DNA of 64,000 bases from an uncultured Flavobacteriaceae bacterium (GCA_947493175.1 CANLQD010000010.1:1-64000), one strand, 5' to 3'; positions 24,322-33,472 are shown, counted from the first letter of the stretch. Numbers and translations are program-made. The notes: generated by a model not told the origin, from the letters alone.

Positions 24322-25773
24322 ATGAATTCTATCAAGACCAATGGCATCTACCTGTTACTTTCTATTCTTATATTGATTGCATGTCAAGAAGAAAAACGAA
24401 GTATTTTTCACAATAAATCAGACCTAGCATACAAAATTGATTCTATTGGCGAAAAGTTCATCGCTGAAGCCAAGGTTATGGGTTTTTCAATTGCCATAGT
24501 CAAAAAGGATAGTATTCTCTATAACAATAGTTTCGGCTATGTTGACTCATTGCAAAAGATCCCAGCAGGCAACGACCACTATTTCTTAATGGCATCTATT
24601 TCCAAGTTGGTTGGATCAACAATTGTCATGAAGTTGGTTGAAGAAGGAACGCTAGACCTCGATGACTCATTATCTTTCTTATTACCAGATTTCCCAAACC
24701 AGAGCCAGGGAGAAAAAATTAAGCTTCGTCATTTGATTTCTATGACCTCTGGCTTAAAAGAATATGCTTCAAGGATAGATAGCGTTTATGTGGCCACGGG
24801 CAAAAGTCCAACAAAAGAAGATTATTACGAGTTCTTTAGCGCCAACCCGTTGGAATTTGAACCAGGCTCTCATTACAAGTATGTTAATTCTGGATTCGTT
24901 CTAATGGCAATGATCGTTGAACGAGCCACTAAGAAATCATTCCAGAGCAATATTGATAGAATTATCAATAAGCCCGGAGGCTTTGACATTCAATTGATTT
25001 CAAAACGCATGAAAAGTCCGATGATGAGTAAACACTTCGAGTTAAATGGCGGAAAAATATCAGGTAGAAAACACTGGCCATGGATAAAAGGTGATGGAGG
25101 CATGACAAATACGGCGTTACAGTTAGCACAATTTCCCAATCAATGGATGAATGGGGCTATTATTTCCCAAAATTCCTTCAAGCTCATGAAAGCTGAGACT
25201 TACTTGGGTTCCGGATACTATTCGGAATACGGTTTGGGCGTAAAAAATGGAGATTTTGAAGGAGAAGTAATGTTTGGGCATTCAGGAGGTGATGCAACCA
25301 CATATAGTATGATGTTTCATTTTCCAAGAATATCTACAACAATTGTCACAATGGTGAATACAAATAAGACCCCGGCAAATGCTAGACAAATATTTTCCGA
25401 AGTAGCGCTTATAGCACTTGATAAAAAGAAGCCAGATTATCGAAAAAATGAAGTAAGTGAAGAGAATCTTACCGATTTTGTTGGTGGTTATTTAATTCCT
25501 GGAGATGATGTAAATAAAACTGCTTATATCGTACAAGGGAATAAGAGCCAAAGCCTTTATTATACCTTTGACAAAAATCCGGAGAATGGAGAAAGAATGT
25601 ATAACCTTGGAAAAGGAGTCTTCTGGATAGAGAAATGGCCGTTTGACCGACTGCGCTTTGCAAGGGATAGCGCTAATAATGTTGTAGCTGTCAAAGAATT
25701 CTATGGCGGTTATATGTCTCGAATAAGACCTAAATTAAAAGGACATAACAACCTGTCCAATGAAAAGCCCTAA
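24322..25773 (+). CDS. Serine hydrolase, beta-lactamase family lipoprotein
   Basis: 483 residues from the ATG at 24322. The signal ends in the lipobox LIAC (Cys21). The motifs are S92-I-S-K95, YVN (YKYVNSGFVLM) and GHSGGDAT. A C-terminal beta domain of about 110 residues follows (FVGGYLIPGDD). It is the fourth beta-lactamase-family hydrolase of the array. It has a substrate-agnostic fold, so no antibiotic role can be claimed. Confidence 0.85.
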   Translation: MNSIKTNGIYLLLSILILIACQEEKRSIFHNKSDLAYKIDSIGEKFIAEAKVMGFSIAIVKKDSILYNNSFGYVDSLQKIPAGNDHYFLMASISKLVGSTIVMKLVEEGTLDLDDSLSFLLPDFPNQSQGEKIKLRHLISMTSGLKEYASRIDSVYVATGKSPTKEDYYEFFSANPLEFEPGSHYKYVNSGFVLMAMIVERATKKSFQSNIDRIINKPGGFDIQLISKRMKSPMMSKHFELNGGKISGRKHWPWIKGDGGMTNTALQLAQFPNQWMNGAIISQNSFKLMKAETYLGSGYYSEYGLGVKNGDFEGEVMFGHSGGDATTYSMMFHFPRISTTIVTMVNTNKTPANARQIFSEVALIALDKKKPDYRKNEVSEENLTDFVGGYLIPGDDVNKTAYIVQGNKSQSLYYTFDKNPENGERMYNLGKGVFWIEKWPFDRLRFARDSANNVVAVKEFYGGYMSRIRPKLKGHNNLSNEKP

Positions 25774-26117
25774 TCCAATTCCTCAAAGTCAATAATATTT
25801 TTTTTATCTTAAATCACCTTTTTCCATTAATATAAACGGCCTCGCATTTCTATCTGCAATGAGTTTTTAGTTTGGACCCTTAGTTTCAATTCAAAAAAAG
25901 CATAGCATCAGGCAACTTATCGTCAAAAATTTACGTCCGATATATGAACTACAGACGTAAATCATCAATCACAAAACCTAAAAAATATACAATCAGTTCA
26001 AAATACCCCGGAAAAACAATTGACTACTCCCCTGGCATTTGTAAATCCGCCTGCATGAAGATTACATATCATGCGGGTATTGTTTTTTCTAAATTTTATC
26101 AGTTTGGCATCTGACAA
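25774..26117. other. Gene-free stretch with two inverted repeats
   Basis: 344 bases without a gene. It contains the 8-base inverted repeat TTTACGTC/GACGTAAA (25930-25937 and 25954-25961) and, near 26047-26080, a hairpin built on tgcatga/tcatgcggg followed by a T-rich run. The hairpin may be a terminator for the upstream hydrolase gene. Confidence 0.4.
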
Positions 26118-26408
26118 TTGGTCGACTATTCTTTTCCCGGAGGAACAAATGGACACTTTAACCGGAGTTACCATCAGTTTTGGGCAGCCTTTGCGTTATT
26201 AAACTCATTGGGCGTCAGATTTCCACTAAAAATGATTCCAATTCTATTATTACAATTATTATACAAGACCGCTTGGATCACAGGCACTTATCTACAGGCA
26301 AAAAAGAATGGGTTATTGGACGATCGCTTGGAATCATTTTAAGCGTATTGGTAATTCCCTGGAACTATGCATACAAATACTATTTGAAAGGTTTCTTCAC
26401 CATAAAAT
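26118..26408 (+). pseudogene. Frameshifted small membrane protein
   Basis: The first frame reads FWAAFALLNSLGVRFPLKMIPILLLQLLYKTAW and the end continues in another frame as LGIILSVLVIPWNYAYKYYLK. Together they resemble a four-helix DoxX-like or hypothetical membrane protein with a VIPW motif. A single frameshift lies near 26315, and the N-terminal helix is also missing. I judge it dead. Confidence 0.6.
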
Positions 26409-26559
26409 AGTACCATCGTAGTTTGGTTTTTGAGCATAAGAATAGCAGATAAAAGAGCTTGTCGTAATCCAATTTTTGCAGATTTCCTAAACGAAAATCC
26501 TAGCAAAAAGCTATCTTTAGATTTGGTTGCTCAAAGGCTTTAAGGCTACGGACAAATCA

Positions 26560-26592
26560 CAGCAACAAATCTTGGCCGAACCGCTGTGCTTA
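26560..26592 (+). repeat. Right end of a decayed attC-like site (S20)
   Basis: cttggccgaacc is followed by GCTGTGCTTA (26583-26592), with GTT changed to GCT. The partner arm TAAGCACGAC at 27666-27675 keeps the private seven bases but has GAC for AAC. Only the private sequence still pairs. Confidence 0.55.
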
Positions 26593-26609
26593 ACACCGAA
26601 AAGGACAAA

Positions 26610-27668
26610 ATGACCTTAGAAGACTTAGGATATAACCCAGATTTGGAGGAATTCCGAAAAAACGAGCACCTTGAAAACTTTCAGGTTGGCAGAGTCATAT
26701 CCGAACACAGAGAACGATACATCATTAGGACAATCGAAAAGGAATACGAGGCTGAAATAATTGGGAATTTAAGATATTCGGCCCACCAATACAGCGACTT
26801 TCCCGCCGTGGGAGACTGGGTAGCGATTTCCGCATATGATGATGAAAAAGCTTTGATCCATAGGGTATTCCCAAGAAAAACGATTATTGAAAGACAAGCG
26901 GTTGGAAAACATGGGGAAAAACAGATCATTGCTTCGAACATAGATTATGCGTTCATCGTTCAAGCTGTTGACAGAGATTTTAACATTAATCGTATAGAAA
27001 GATACCTGACAATTTGTAACACATCGCATGTTAAACCTATCATTTTACTCAATAAAATAGACCTGATAGGTAATAGCAAATTGTTAAACTTAATGCGAAA
27101 GCTTAGGGAACGTATTCAAATGATACCAATTATAACAATAAGCAACGAAACAAAACATGGCATTGCCGAACTGAATGACAAAATGGAAAAGGGAAAAACC
27201 TATTGTTTATTAGGTTCTTCCGGTGTGGGAAAATCCACCTTATTGAATAACCTTTCTGGCAAGGAAATAATGCAAACAAATGCCATTAGCACAAGTACGC
27301 ATAAAGGCAGGCACATAACCAGCCACCGAGAATTGGTAGTCTTGGAAAATGGAGCAATTCTAATCGACAATCCCGGAATGCGAGAGGTTGGAATCACCAA
27401 TTTTACCGATGGTATTGAAAAGACGTTTAAGCGAATTCTTGAACTCTCGGAAAATTGCAAATTCAATGATTGTACACATATAAGAGAAACCGGTTGCGCC
27501 ATTTTACAGGCTTTAGAACAAGGCGAGATTGACACGGACGCTTATGAAAATTATCTGAAATTGGAGCGAGAAAAAGAACATTTCGAATTGACTGTTGCCG
27601 AAAAACGAAAAAAGGACAAGGATTTTGGGAAACTAATTAAACGTCATAAAAGAATAAAAAAGTACTAA
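26610..27668 (+). CDS. rsgA: RsgA-type circularly permuted GTPase
   Basis: 352 residues from the ATG at 26610. An N-terminal OB-fold (about 24-92) is followed by the permuted GTPase with NKID (148-151), GSSGVGKST (202-210) and DNPG (253-256). The zinc site is C283, C288, H290, C296. RsgA matures the 30S ribosomal subunit. It lies inside a cassette whose ends still pair in their private bases. Since rsgA is usually a core gene, this may be a mobile second copy. Confidence 0.85.
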   Translation: MTLEDLGYNPDLEEFRKNEHLENFQVGRVISEHRERYIIRTIEKEYEAEIIGNLRYSAHQYSDFPAVGDWVAISAYDDEKALIHRVFPRKTIIERQAVGKHGEKQIIASNIDYAFIVQAVDRDFNINRIERYLTICNTSHVKPIILLNKIDLIGNSKLLNLMRKLRERIQMIPIITISNETKHGIAELNDKMEKGKTYCLLGSSGVGKSTLLNNLSGKEIMQTNAISTSTHKGRHITSHRELVVLENGAILIDNPGMREVGITNFTDGIEKTFKRILELSENCKFNDCTHIRETGCAILQALEQGEIDTDAYENYLKLEREKEHFELTVAEKRKKDKDFGKLIKRHKRIKKY

Positions 27669-27840
27669 GCACGACGGGTTCTATTATTGGTTTCCCACGT
27701 CTCCCCTATTTGCGAAAATCTCAGCAGATGACCCCCTTGATCTCTATTTATGATCTTTATAGTCAACTTTGACAAGCAAGCCCACACAAACCGACATTGG
27801 ACTGAACCGAGCGAAACGAGGTATTCCTATTCACTATGGC

Positions 27841-28458
27841 CTATTCCGAAACCCAACTGTCGTGCAACCATTTTTCAGTAATTCTTTTTTGCGCATCGTT
27901 GTTCCACTTTATATTGCGTTCAAACGTGATAATTGAACCATCAAAGCCAACGATAACCCAAGCATAATCATCTTTGATCAATCGATAACATTTATATTTC
28001 ATCCCTGCTACCGTTATCCCTTTCTCACCCGTAACAAGAATGTGTTCATCGTGACGTTCGATCCAAAGGTTTTTTAGTTCGGCGGCTAATTCGGAGTCTA
28101 TTTCTACCAGAAAATCTTTCGCAATTGCCGCTGTTTGTTCTTTTGACAGCATTTGTAGATTGGCATACTTTCTATCCATATTGGTAAAACCCAAAATTCG
28201 TTTTTCTTTTTCAGAGATGATAAATGAAAAATATTCTCCCTTTTTCCCTTTATTCCCATCTTTTTGATACCGAAATAAATAGGATGAAACATCATTGGCC
28301 ATAACTTTTTTCACTGAAGAAAAATGGTATCCATCTGGAATTTCAATTTTTTCTTGAAATACTTTTAAAAAAGGTTCTGCCTCATTAAAAGTAACTTGCT
28401 GTGCCATCATTTTTGTACCCATAATAAAAATTAATGCAGTTAAAATCATTCCTTTCAC
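27841..28458 (-). CDS. Secreted hypothetical protein
   Basis: A 205-residue protein with an N-terminal signal peptide (LTALIFIMGTKMMAQ). The mature part is a mixed alpha/beta domain without a family I recognise (YLFRYQKDGNKGKKGEYFSF, IVGFDGSIITFERN). It is the only minus-strand host gene within the cassette region. It is divergent from a MerR regulator 46 bases away, so the regulator may control it. Confidence 0.7.
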   Translation of the reverse strand: MKGMILTALIFIMGTKMMAQQVTFNEAEPFLKVFQEKIEIPDGYHFSSVKKVMANDVSSYLFRYQKDGNKGKKGEYFSFIISEKEKRILGFTNMDRKYANLQMLSKEQTAAIAKDFLVEIDSELAAELKNLWIERHDEHILVTGEKGITVAGMKYKCYRLIKDDYAWVIVGFDGSIITFERNIKWNNDAQKRITEKWLHDSWVSE

Positions 28459-28504
28459 TTTACAAATTGCTTTTTATTTACAATTAATGTAGATAATTTA
28501 CAAC

Positions 28505-28816
28505 ATGAATGAAAAACAAGATTTATCATTCGATTTTGAGTTTTTAAACAAGTTGGTCGTAGGTATTGGGGAGGTAGCCGAAATTACCGGTATTCCGACA
28601 AGACAAATTCGCTATTGGGAAGATAAAGGTATTATTACAAGCCAAACCGACGAAGGGAAAAACAGGCGATATGACTATATAAACATCAAAAAAATCTTGT
28701 TGATAAAAGAACTGTTAGATGAAGGGTTTACCTTAGATGCTTCTGCTCAAAAAGTGAATAAAAGATTGGATCTGATCGAACAAACATTACGTAAGTTCAA
28801 TAAAAATGCCACCTAA
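28505..28816 (+). CDS. MerR-family regulator
   Basis: A 103-residue protein. A MerR winged HTH (VGEVAEITGIPTRQIRYWEDKGII, then GKNRRYDYINIKKI) is followed by a short helix and no long effector domain or cysteine cluster. It is divergent from the secreted protein gene at 27841-28458. The short intergenic region holds tttacaaattgc and gataatttacaac, a candidate operator. Confidence 0.85.
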   Translation: MNEKQDLSFDFEFLNKLVVGIGEVAEITGIPTRQIRYWEDKGIITSQTDEGKNRRYDYINIKKILLIKELLDEGFTLDASAQKVNKRLDLIEQTLRKFNKNAT

Positions 28817-28975
28817 CACAGTGTCCTATGAAAAATAACTGGCGTAGTCGCTTAACAGGATCAAATTCCCCGTAAATTAATTACCTTACGCCTTAAACAG
28901 TCTAAACATACCCCACTTTTCGTATAAATACCCTTGGCTTTAATCTAGAACTAGGAACACCTTAAAAGCACAACT

Positions 28976-29734
28976 ATGAGTATACAATTAAATGAAATGA
29001 CCAAAAAACACTGTGAACAAGCACCTGCCAAGTATGATGATTTAAAGGTCCTGTTCCTCAATTGTACGCTTAATAGAACCCCGGTTTTGTCACATACAGA
29101 AGGGCTGATCAATGTTGCAAAGAAAATATTTGAGGCCCATGGTGTACAAACTAAAGTCATAAGACCGGTTGATTATGATATTCCGGCCGGATTAGGATTG
29201 GATATGTCCAAAACTCCTGAATGGGACAAAGACGATTGGCCCATAATCCAGAAAGAGGTAGATGCCTGTGATATTCTTATTGTATGCACTTCTGTATGGC
29301 TTGGTGAAAAATCATCTGTATGCAACCGAACACTGGAAAGAATGTACGGTTACACTCATCAATTCAATGAAAAAGGTCAGTATCGAGATTATGGGAAAGT
29401 CGGGGCAACACTGATTACGGGAAATGAAGATGGTGTTAAACACTGTGCAATGAATATATTATTTTCACTCTCCCATATCGGCTATACTGTTCCTCCCCAG
29501 GCAGATGCGGGGTGGATGGGAGAAGCCGGACCTGGCCCCTCTTACAGAGATGAAGGTTCCGGAGGTCCTGAAAATGATTTCACCAATAGAAATACTACTT
29601 TTTTAGTTTGGAACTGTTTGCATCTTGCAAGAATGCTCAAGGATAATGGAGGGGTCCCAGCCTATGGTAATATGCCAGATGAGTGGCAAGCTGGTTGCAA
29701 AGCTGGTTTTGATAGCCCCGAACACAAAAGATAA
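28976..29734 (+). CDS. NADPH-dependent FMN reductase/flavodoxin-fold protein
   Basis: A 252-residue protein. A flavodoxin-like core with the FMN loop LFLNCTLNRTPVLSHTEGL (about residues 26-44) and DILIVCTSVWLGEKSSVCNRTLER near residue 100. A GGPENDFTNRNTTFL segment near the end is typical of this NAD(P)H-dependent oxidoreductase group. The electron acceptor is unknown. It is followed by a decayed attC-like site. Confidence 0.8.
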   Translation: MSIQLNEMTKKHCEQAPAKYDDLKVLFLNCTLNRTPVLSHTEGLINVAKKIFEAHGVQTKVIRPVDYDIPAGLGLDMSKTPEWDKDDWPIIQKEVDACDILIVCTSVWLGEKSSVCNRTLERMYGYTHQFNEKGQYRDYGKVGATLITGNEDGVKHCAMNILFSLSHIGYTVPPQADAGWMGEAGPGPSYRDEGSGGPENDFTNRNTTFLVWNCLHLARMLKDNGGVPAYGNMPDEWQAGCKAGFDSPEHKR

Positions 29735-29735
29735 A

Positions 29736-29870
29736 GCAACAACCGACCCGATGTACGGTTCATAGCCCTGGTTTTCCTAAGCCGATAACCCGAGCTAGCG
29801 ACCAAAGTTTTTTACCAACCCAATTCCTAGCGACCAATCACGCCAAAGACCGTTGTGAGCTAGCAAGAGG
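29736..29870 (+). repeat. Degenerate attC-like site (S22)
   Basis: gcaacaaccg and ggttcatagcc stand on the left. ccaaagacc followed by GTTGTGAGC (29862-29870) stands on the right. A direct repeat ctagcgaccaa occurs twice inside. The matching 3' arm is not found behind the GNAT gene, so this is the last recognisable boundary of the array. Confidence 0.5.
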
Positions 29871-29888
29871 TACCATGTCCTTAAATAA

Positions 29889-30341
29889 ATGCAGATAATA
29901 TCAATAAGAGAAAATCCAGCTTATAAAGACATCGCTATTAAGTATTTTCAGCAGAACTGGAAAAGCGTATGGCCAATTATATATGAGGATTCCATTAATC
30001 ATTGTATAAACGCTAAGAATAATCTGCCCCAGTGGTATTTGTTGGAAAAAGAGAGCGAGATCATTGGTTGTGCCGGACTGATAACCAATGACTTTATTAG
30101 CAGGGGAGATCTATATCCTTGGGTTTGCGCGGTATTTGTCGATGAAATAGAAAGAGGAAATGCCTACAGCTCACTACTATTGAACAAAGCAAAAAGTGAT
30201 GCTAAAAAATCGGGATATGACCACCTGTATTTATGTACTGAGCATATCGGCTTCTACGAAAAATATGGATTCGAATATATCGGGCAGGGCTATCATCCAT
30301 GGAGGGAAGAATCCAGGATTTACCAGATTGCACTGGAATAA
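29889..30341 (+). CDS. GNAT-family N-acetyltransferase
   Basis: A 150-residue GNAT fold. The acetyl-CoA loop lies around ERGNAYSSLLLNKAKSDAKK (motif A, about residues 88-107), followed by the YEKYGFEYIGQG signature. The acceptor is unknown. GNATs are common integron cargo. It is the last cassette-type gene before the sequence changes to ordinary chromosome. Confidence 0.85.
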   Translation: MQIISIRENPAYKDIAIKYFQQNWKSVWPIIYEDSINHCINAKNNLPQWYLLEKESEIIGCAGLITNDFISRGDLYPWVCAVFVDEIERGNAYSSLLLNKAKSDAKKSGYDHLYLCTEHIGFYEKYGFEYIGQGYHPWREESRIYQIALE

Positions 30342-30389
30342 AAACAGCTTACGGCATCTCCCGAAAGGGTTTTCCGAATCTATCCTTCC

Positions 30390-31340
30390 CTATGGTTTCG
30401 AGCGAAACCTTTGATATACATCTGTCAATATTTTTTCGTTTCCTACCGAATCTTTCACTTTTAAATCATACCTGATAGTTACCGGTGTGCCAATAGAGGC
30501 ATGGTAGTAGACAAACCAAGCATCTGCTTCCCTTGTACCGATACAGCCATTGGAATACGCTTTCCCCAGTGATTTGGGGTTGGTGGTCGGATGTATCAAC
30601 TGGCCGTTTCTTACTCCGTTGATTTCAGTCTCGACCCAGGGTATTTGGGGCATTAAAGTTGTTCTGTTGTCATCGCGTTTTGTTAGATAAAACCGTTTTC
30701 CGTCCACAGGATTGTAGAATACCGGGTAACGCCGATAGTCAACAATTTGACCTATGCCCGTCTTCGTGCGCAAATCGGTTATACGGTCGCCCATTTTTAA
30801 GTAACGTTTTCGGTTCTGCCCTACCCTGATGGGAAATGTGTACAATAAGTTCGTATCGCTATAAATTCGCAATGTAAACTCCGGAATATTAATATCGATA
30901 TGGGTCTTATTGATGGTATCTATCGTACGTACTGCATCTGCCATAGTCGGAATAGCAATAGAATCGGTAGGTCGTAGTACGATAAGCTGTTTTTGGTCAT
31001 ACACGAAGGAATCCCTTTCGATCATGCGATAATAATCGGTATTCGCCAAGGTTTCGATAATCCAAGGGTTGGATCGTACCAATAAATGTTCGGAAAGTGG
31101 ATATTCGGTCACCGAGTCGTAGGCTACCACCAAGGAATCAATAAAATTGAAATACCCCCCTATGCGAACCGTATCGCCCGGGCGGATCCATTTCCGAAAA
31201 TGCTCTTGTTCAACATGATTTTCAGTTATTTGAGAAGAATGGGGCGTACCAACAACTTTTTGCTTCGGAAGGTTTCCGATCCACAAAGCGGCCAAAAGCA
31301 CGAGTATAAAAAGAAGAATCATTTTCAGCTTGTTGTTCAT
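30390..31340 (-). CDS. L,D-transpeptidase (YkuD family)
   Basis: A 316-residue protein. The N-terminal signal anchor (MILLFILVLLAALWIG) precedes a region resembling a LysM-like or linker segment. The YkuD domain lies at about residues 160-300 with HPTTNP and SNGCIGT, where the Cys is the nucleophile. These enzymes cross-link peptidoglycan or anchor proteins to it. It is the first gene of the non-cassette region. Confidence 0.9.
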   Translation of the reverse strand: MNNKLKMILLFILVLLAALWIGNLPKQKVVGTPHSSQITENHVEQEHFRKWIRPGDTVRIGGYFNFIDSLVVAYDSVTEYPLSEHLLVRSNPWIIETLANTDYYRMIERDSFVYDQKQLIVLRPTDSIAIPTMADAVRTIDTINKTHIDINIPEFTLRIYSDTNLLYTFPIRVGQNRKRYLKMGDRITDLRTKTGIGQIVDYRRYPVFYNPVDGKRFYLTKRDDNRTTLMPQIPWVETEINGVRNGQLIHPTTNPKSLGKAYSNGCIGTREADAWFVYYHASIGTPVTIRYDLKVKDSVGNEKILTDVYQRFRSKP

Positions 31341-31514
31341 CTCATTTGATATTGAAGTGATTTAAACTTTTCAATTCGCTAAAAAAACGTCCTTTTCAGG
31401 CTCTTTTTTGCCTTTTTCTCCTTCCGTAACGCTGCTATGCAACTCAAAAAAGCCTAAAAATCGCCGGTTTTCACTTGAATCCAAAAAGTGTAAATTACTT
31501 CATCATAAAAGTTT

Positions 31515-31742
31515 CTAAGTAGGGTCGAACCGATGCGTGTCATTGATGATACGACAACCCAGTTCATGAAGTTCCCTTCGCACCTTTTCGCGATCGGCCC
31601 ATGTCTGATACTCGAAGGAAACACTGGTAGTCTTTGATTTTACCGAGATATTCCAGACATTTTCCAAGGTTTTCAAATTTTCCAGAATCAGGATTTCTTC
31701 CCTATCGGAAATGGGGCGTTGTAGTTCAAAAGTGGTCTCCAT
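31515..31742 (-). CDS. Small HMA-like protein without cysteines
   Basis: 75 residues if started at METTFEL; a longer frame starts 21 bases up but would begin before the predicted transcription start. ILENLKTLENVWNISVKSKTTSVSFEY followed by REKVRRELHELGCRII has the beta-alpha-beta pattern of heavy-metal-associated domains, but the CxxC metal site is absent. An AATGA-N6-TCATT operator at 31789-31804 fits its promoter. Confidence 0.6.
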   Translation of the reverse strand: METTFELQRPISDREEILILENLKTLENVWNISVKSKTTSVSFEYQTWADREKVRRELHELGCRIINDTHRFDPT

Positions 31743-31760
31743 GCCTTCCTGTTTGTTCGC

Positions 31761-31804
31761 CAAATTACTCGGGAAACCGGGTTCTTGAAATGATATGTGT
31801 CATT
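31761..31804 (-). promoter_or_regulatory. Crp/Fnr-like operator plus -7 element, minus direction
   Basis: The perfect palindrome AATGATATGTGTCATT (31789-31804) stands 22 bases from the T of TAATTTG (minus strand, 31767-31761). It fits the small gene at 31515-31742 and is divergent from the Mla operator at 31835. Confidence 0.6.
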
Positions 31805-31834
31805 TTAATGACTGAGAGAGAAACCAGTTGTGCA

Positions 31835-31879
31835 GATGATCCTTGTCATTTCAAAACTTACCGATTGCTTCTACATTTA
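31835..31879 (+). promoter_or_regulatory. Crp/Fnr-like operator plus -7 element for the Mla operon
   Basis: GATGATCCTTGTCATT (31835-31850) and TACATTTA (31872-31879) are separated by the same 22 bases as at the other sites of this set. The MlaE start codon follows at 31902. Confidence 0.6.
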
Positions 31880-31901
31880 CTATTGGTTTATAGGAATTTA
31901 A

Positions 31902-32684
31902 ATGGCTCAAACAGTACAAGCAACGAAAAATATAAAGCAATTCCTTGGCGAAACCGGGGAGCTATCCTATTTTGCCGGTCGTTTTTTCAAGGAATTTCTA
32001 AAGCCTCCGTTCGAGCTCAAAGAGCTTTTGCGGCAGTGCTATCAATTGGGCAACCGTTCGTTGGTGTTGGTACTATTTACAGGTTTTATCATTGGTTTGG
32101 TGTTGACCTTACAATCACGACCTACCTTGATTCAATTTGGTGCGGTTTCGATGATGCCGAATATGGTCGGTATCTCTATCGTACGGGAAATCGGACCCGT
32201 AATTACCGCCTTGATATGCGCAGGCCGTATCGCTTCCGGTATTGGCGCTGAACTGGGATCCATGCGGGTAACCGAACAAATCGATGCAATGGAGGTTTCT
32301 GGCACCAATCCCTTTAAATATTTAGTAGTGACCCGAATTTTGGCAGCTACTTTAATGCTGCCCATACTAGTGGTTTTCGGAGATTTAGTAGCACTTTATG
32401 GCTCTGCCTTGGTTGAAAACTTGAAAGGCAATGTGTCATTTCAACTCTATTTCAATACGGTTTTCGACGCACTTTCCTATGGCGATTTGGTTCCTGCAAC
32501 GATAAAATCGTTCTTTTTTGGTTTTGTGATCGGCTTGGTGGGCTGTTTTAAGGGCTATTATTCCAAAAAAGGGACCGCAGGTGTCGGTATTGCTGCAAAT
32601 ACCGCTGTAGTAGTAGCCTCTTTACTGGTATTCCTGGTAGATTTTATTGCCGTCTTCGTATCCGATATTTTTTATGAGCTGTAA
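31902..32684 (+). CDS. mlaE: MlaE-family ABC transporter permease
   Basis: A 260-residue permease with the MlaE/Trigalactosyldiacylglycerol-1-like domain: FTGFIIGLVLTLQ, VREIGPVITALICAGRIASGIGAELGSM and the EQIDAMEVSG motif near residue 130. About five membrane helices. It is the first gene of a three-gene set with ATPase and MCE protein, forming a lipid transporter between inner and outer membranes. The ATPase gene starts one base after its stop. Confidence 0.9.
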   Translation: MAQTVQATKNIKQFLGETGELSYFAGRFFKEFLKPPFELKELLRQCYQLGNRSLVLVLFTGFIIGLVLTLQSRPTLIQFGAVSMMPNMVGISIVREIGPVITALICAGRIASGIGAELGSMRVTEQIDAMEVSGTNPFKYLVVTRILAATLMLPILVVFGDLVALYGSALVENLKGNVSFQLYFNTVFDALSYGDLVPATIKSFFFGFVIGLVGCFKGYYSKKGTAGVGIAANTAVVVASLLVFLVDFIAVFVSDIFYEL

Positions 32685-32685
32685 C

Positions 32686-33468
32686 ATGGAACCGACAGAA
32701 AACATAGCCGTACAGACCGCTTCGGTCGACCAAAAAAAGGTCGTCATCGATATCAGGGGCCTACGAAAAAGTTTTGGCGAGAACCATGTCCTGAACGGAT
32801 TCAACATGAGGTTGTACGAAGGTGAAAATCTTGTGGTCATGGGAAAATCCGGGTCTGGAAAATCGGTCATGATCAAATGTTTGGTGGGGTTAATGCAACC
32901 CGATAGTGGATATATTGAAGTCTTAGGGAAGGAAATCAAAACCTTGGACCGGGAGACCTTGGATGTGCTACGGTCAGATATTGGATTTCTCTTTCAAGGA
33001 AGTGCGCTGTACGACTCCATGACCGTTCGCGAAAACCTTGAATTTCCCCTAAGAAGACACAAAGAAAAGATAGGACAGACCGGCAGCACCGAATCGCGAG
33101 TGCTCGAAGCTTTGGAGAACGTTGGGTTGGCACATACCGTAGATCTCATGCCCGAAGAGCTTTCCGGGGGCATGAAAAGACGAATTGCGTTGGCACGTAC
33201 CATCATCCTAAAACCAAAAATTATCCTATACGATGAACCTACAAGCGGACTGGACCCAATAACCTCCAAAGAGATTATAGAACTGATGCGGAGCATTCAG
33301 AAGAAATATAGGACTTCGGCCTTGATCATTACCCATGATGTGGATTGCGCACGTGTGGTCTCCGAACGAATGATCCTACTGGTCGATGGTACTAATTATG
33401 CCGAAGGAACATACCTGCAACTATCATCATCTGAAGATCCAAAGGTAGAAGCCTTCTTTAAAAAATAA
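32686..33468 (+). CDS. mlaF: MlaF-type ABC transporter ATPase
   Basis: 260 residues from the ATG at 32686. The motifs are Walker A GKSGSGKS (about residues 48-55), the signature LSGGMKRRIALAR, Walker B IILYDEPTSGLDP and switch histidine ITHDVD. Order and spacing are complete. It powers the MlaE permease and lies between it and the MlaD gene with gaps of one and four bases. Confidence 0.9.
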   Translation: MEPTENIAVQTASVDQKKVVIDIRGLRKSFGENHVLNGFNMRLYEGENLVVMGKSGSGKSVMIKCLVGLMQPDSGYIEVLGKEIKTLDRETLDVLRSDIGFLFQGSALYDSMTVRENLEFPLRRHKEKIGQTGSTESRVLEALENVGLAHTVDLMPEELSGGMKRRIALARTIILKPKIILYDEPTSGLDPITSKEIIELMRSIQKKYRTSALIITHDVDCARVVSERMILLVDGTNYAEGTYLQLSSSEDPKVEAFFKK

Positions 33469-33472
33469 ACTC

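Noticed and set aside
1..30350. CRISPR array as an explanation of the repeats
   Set aside because: Repeat spacing is hundreds to thousands of bases with genes between, repeats are imperfect palindromes of variable length, and no cas gene is visible.
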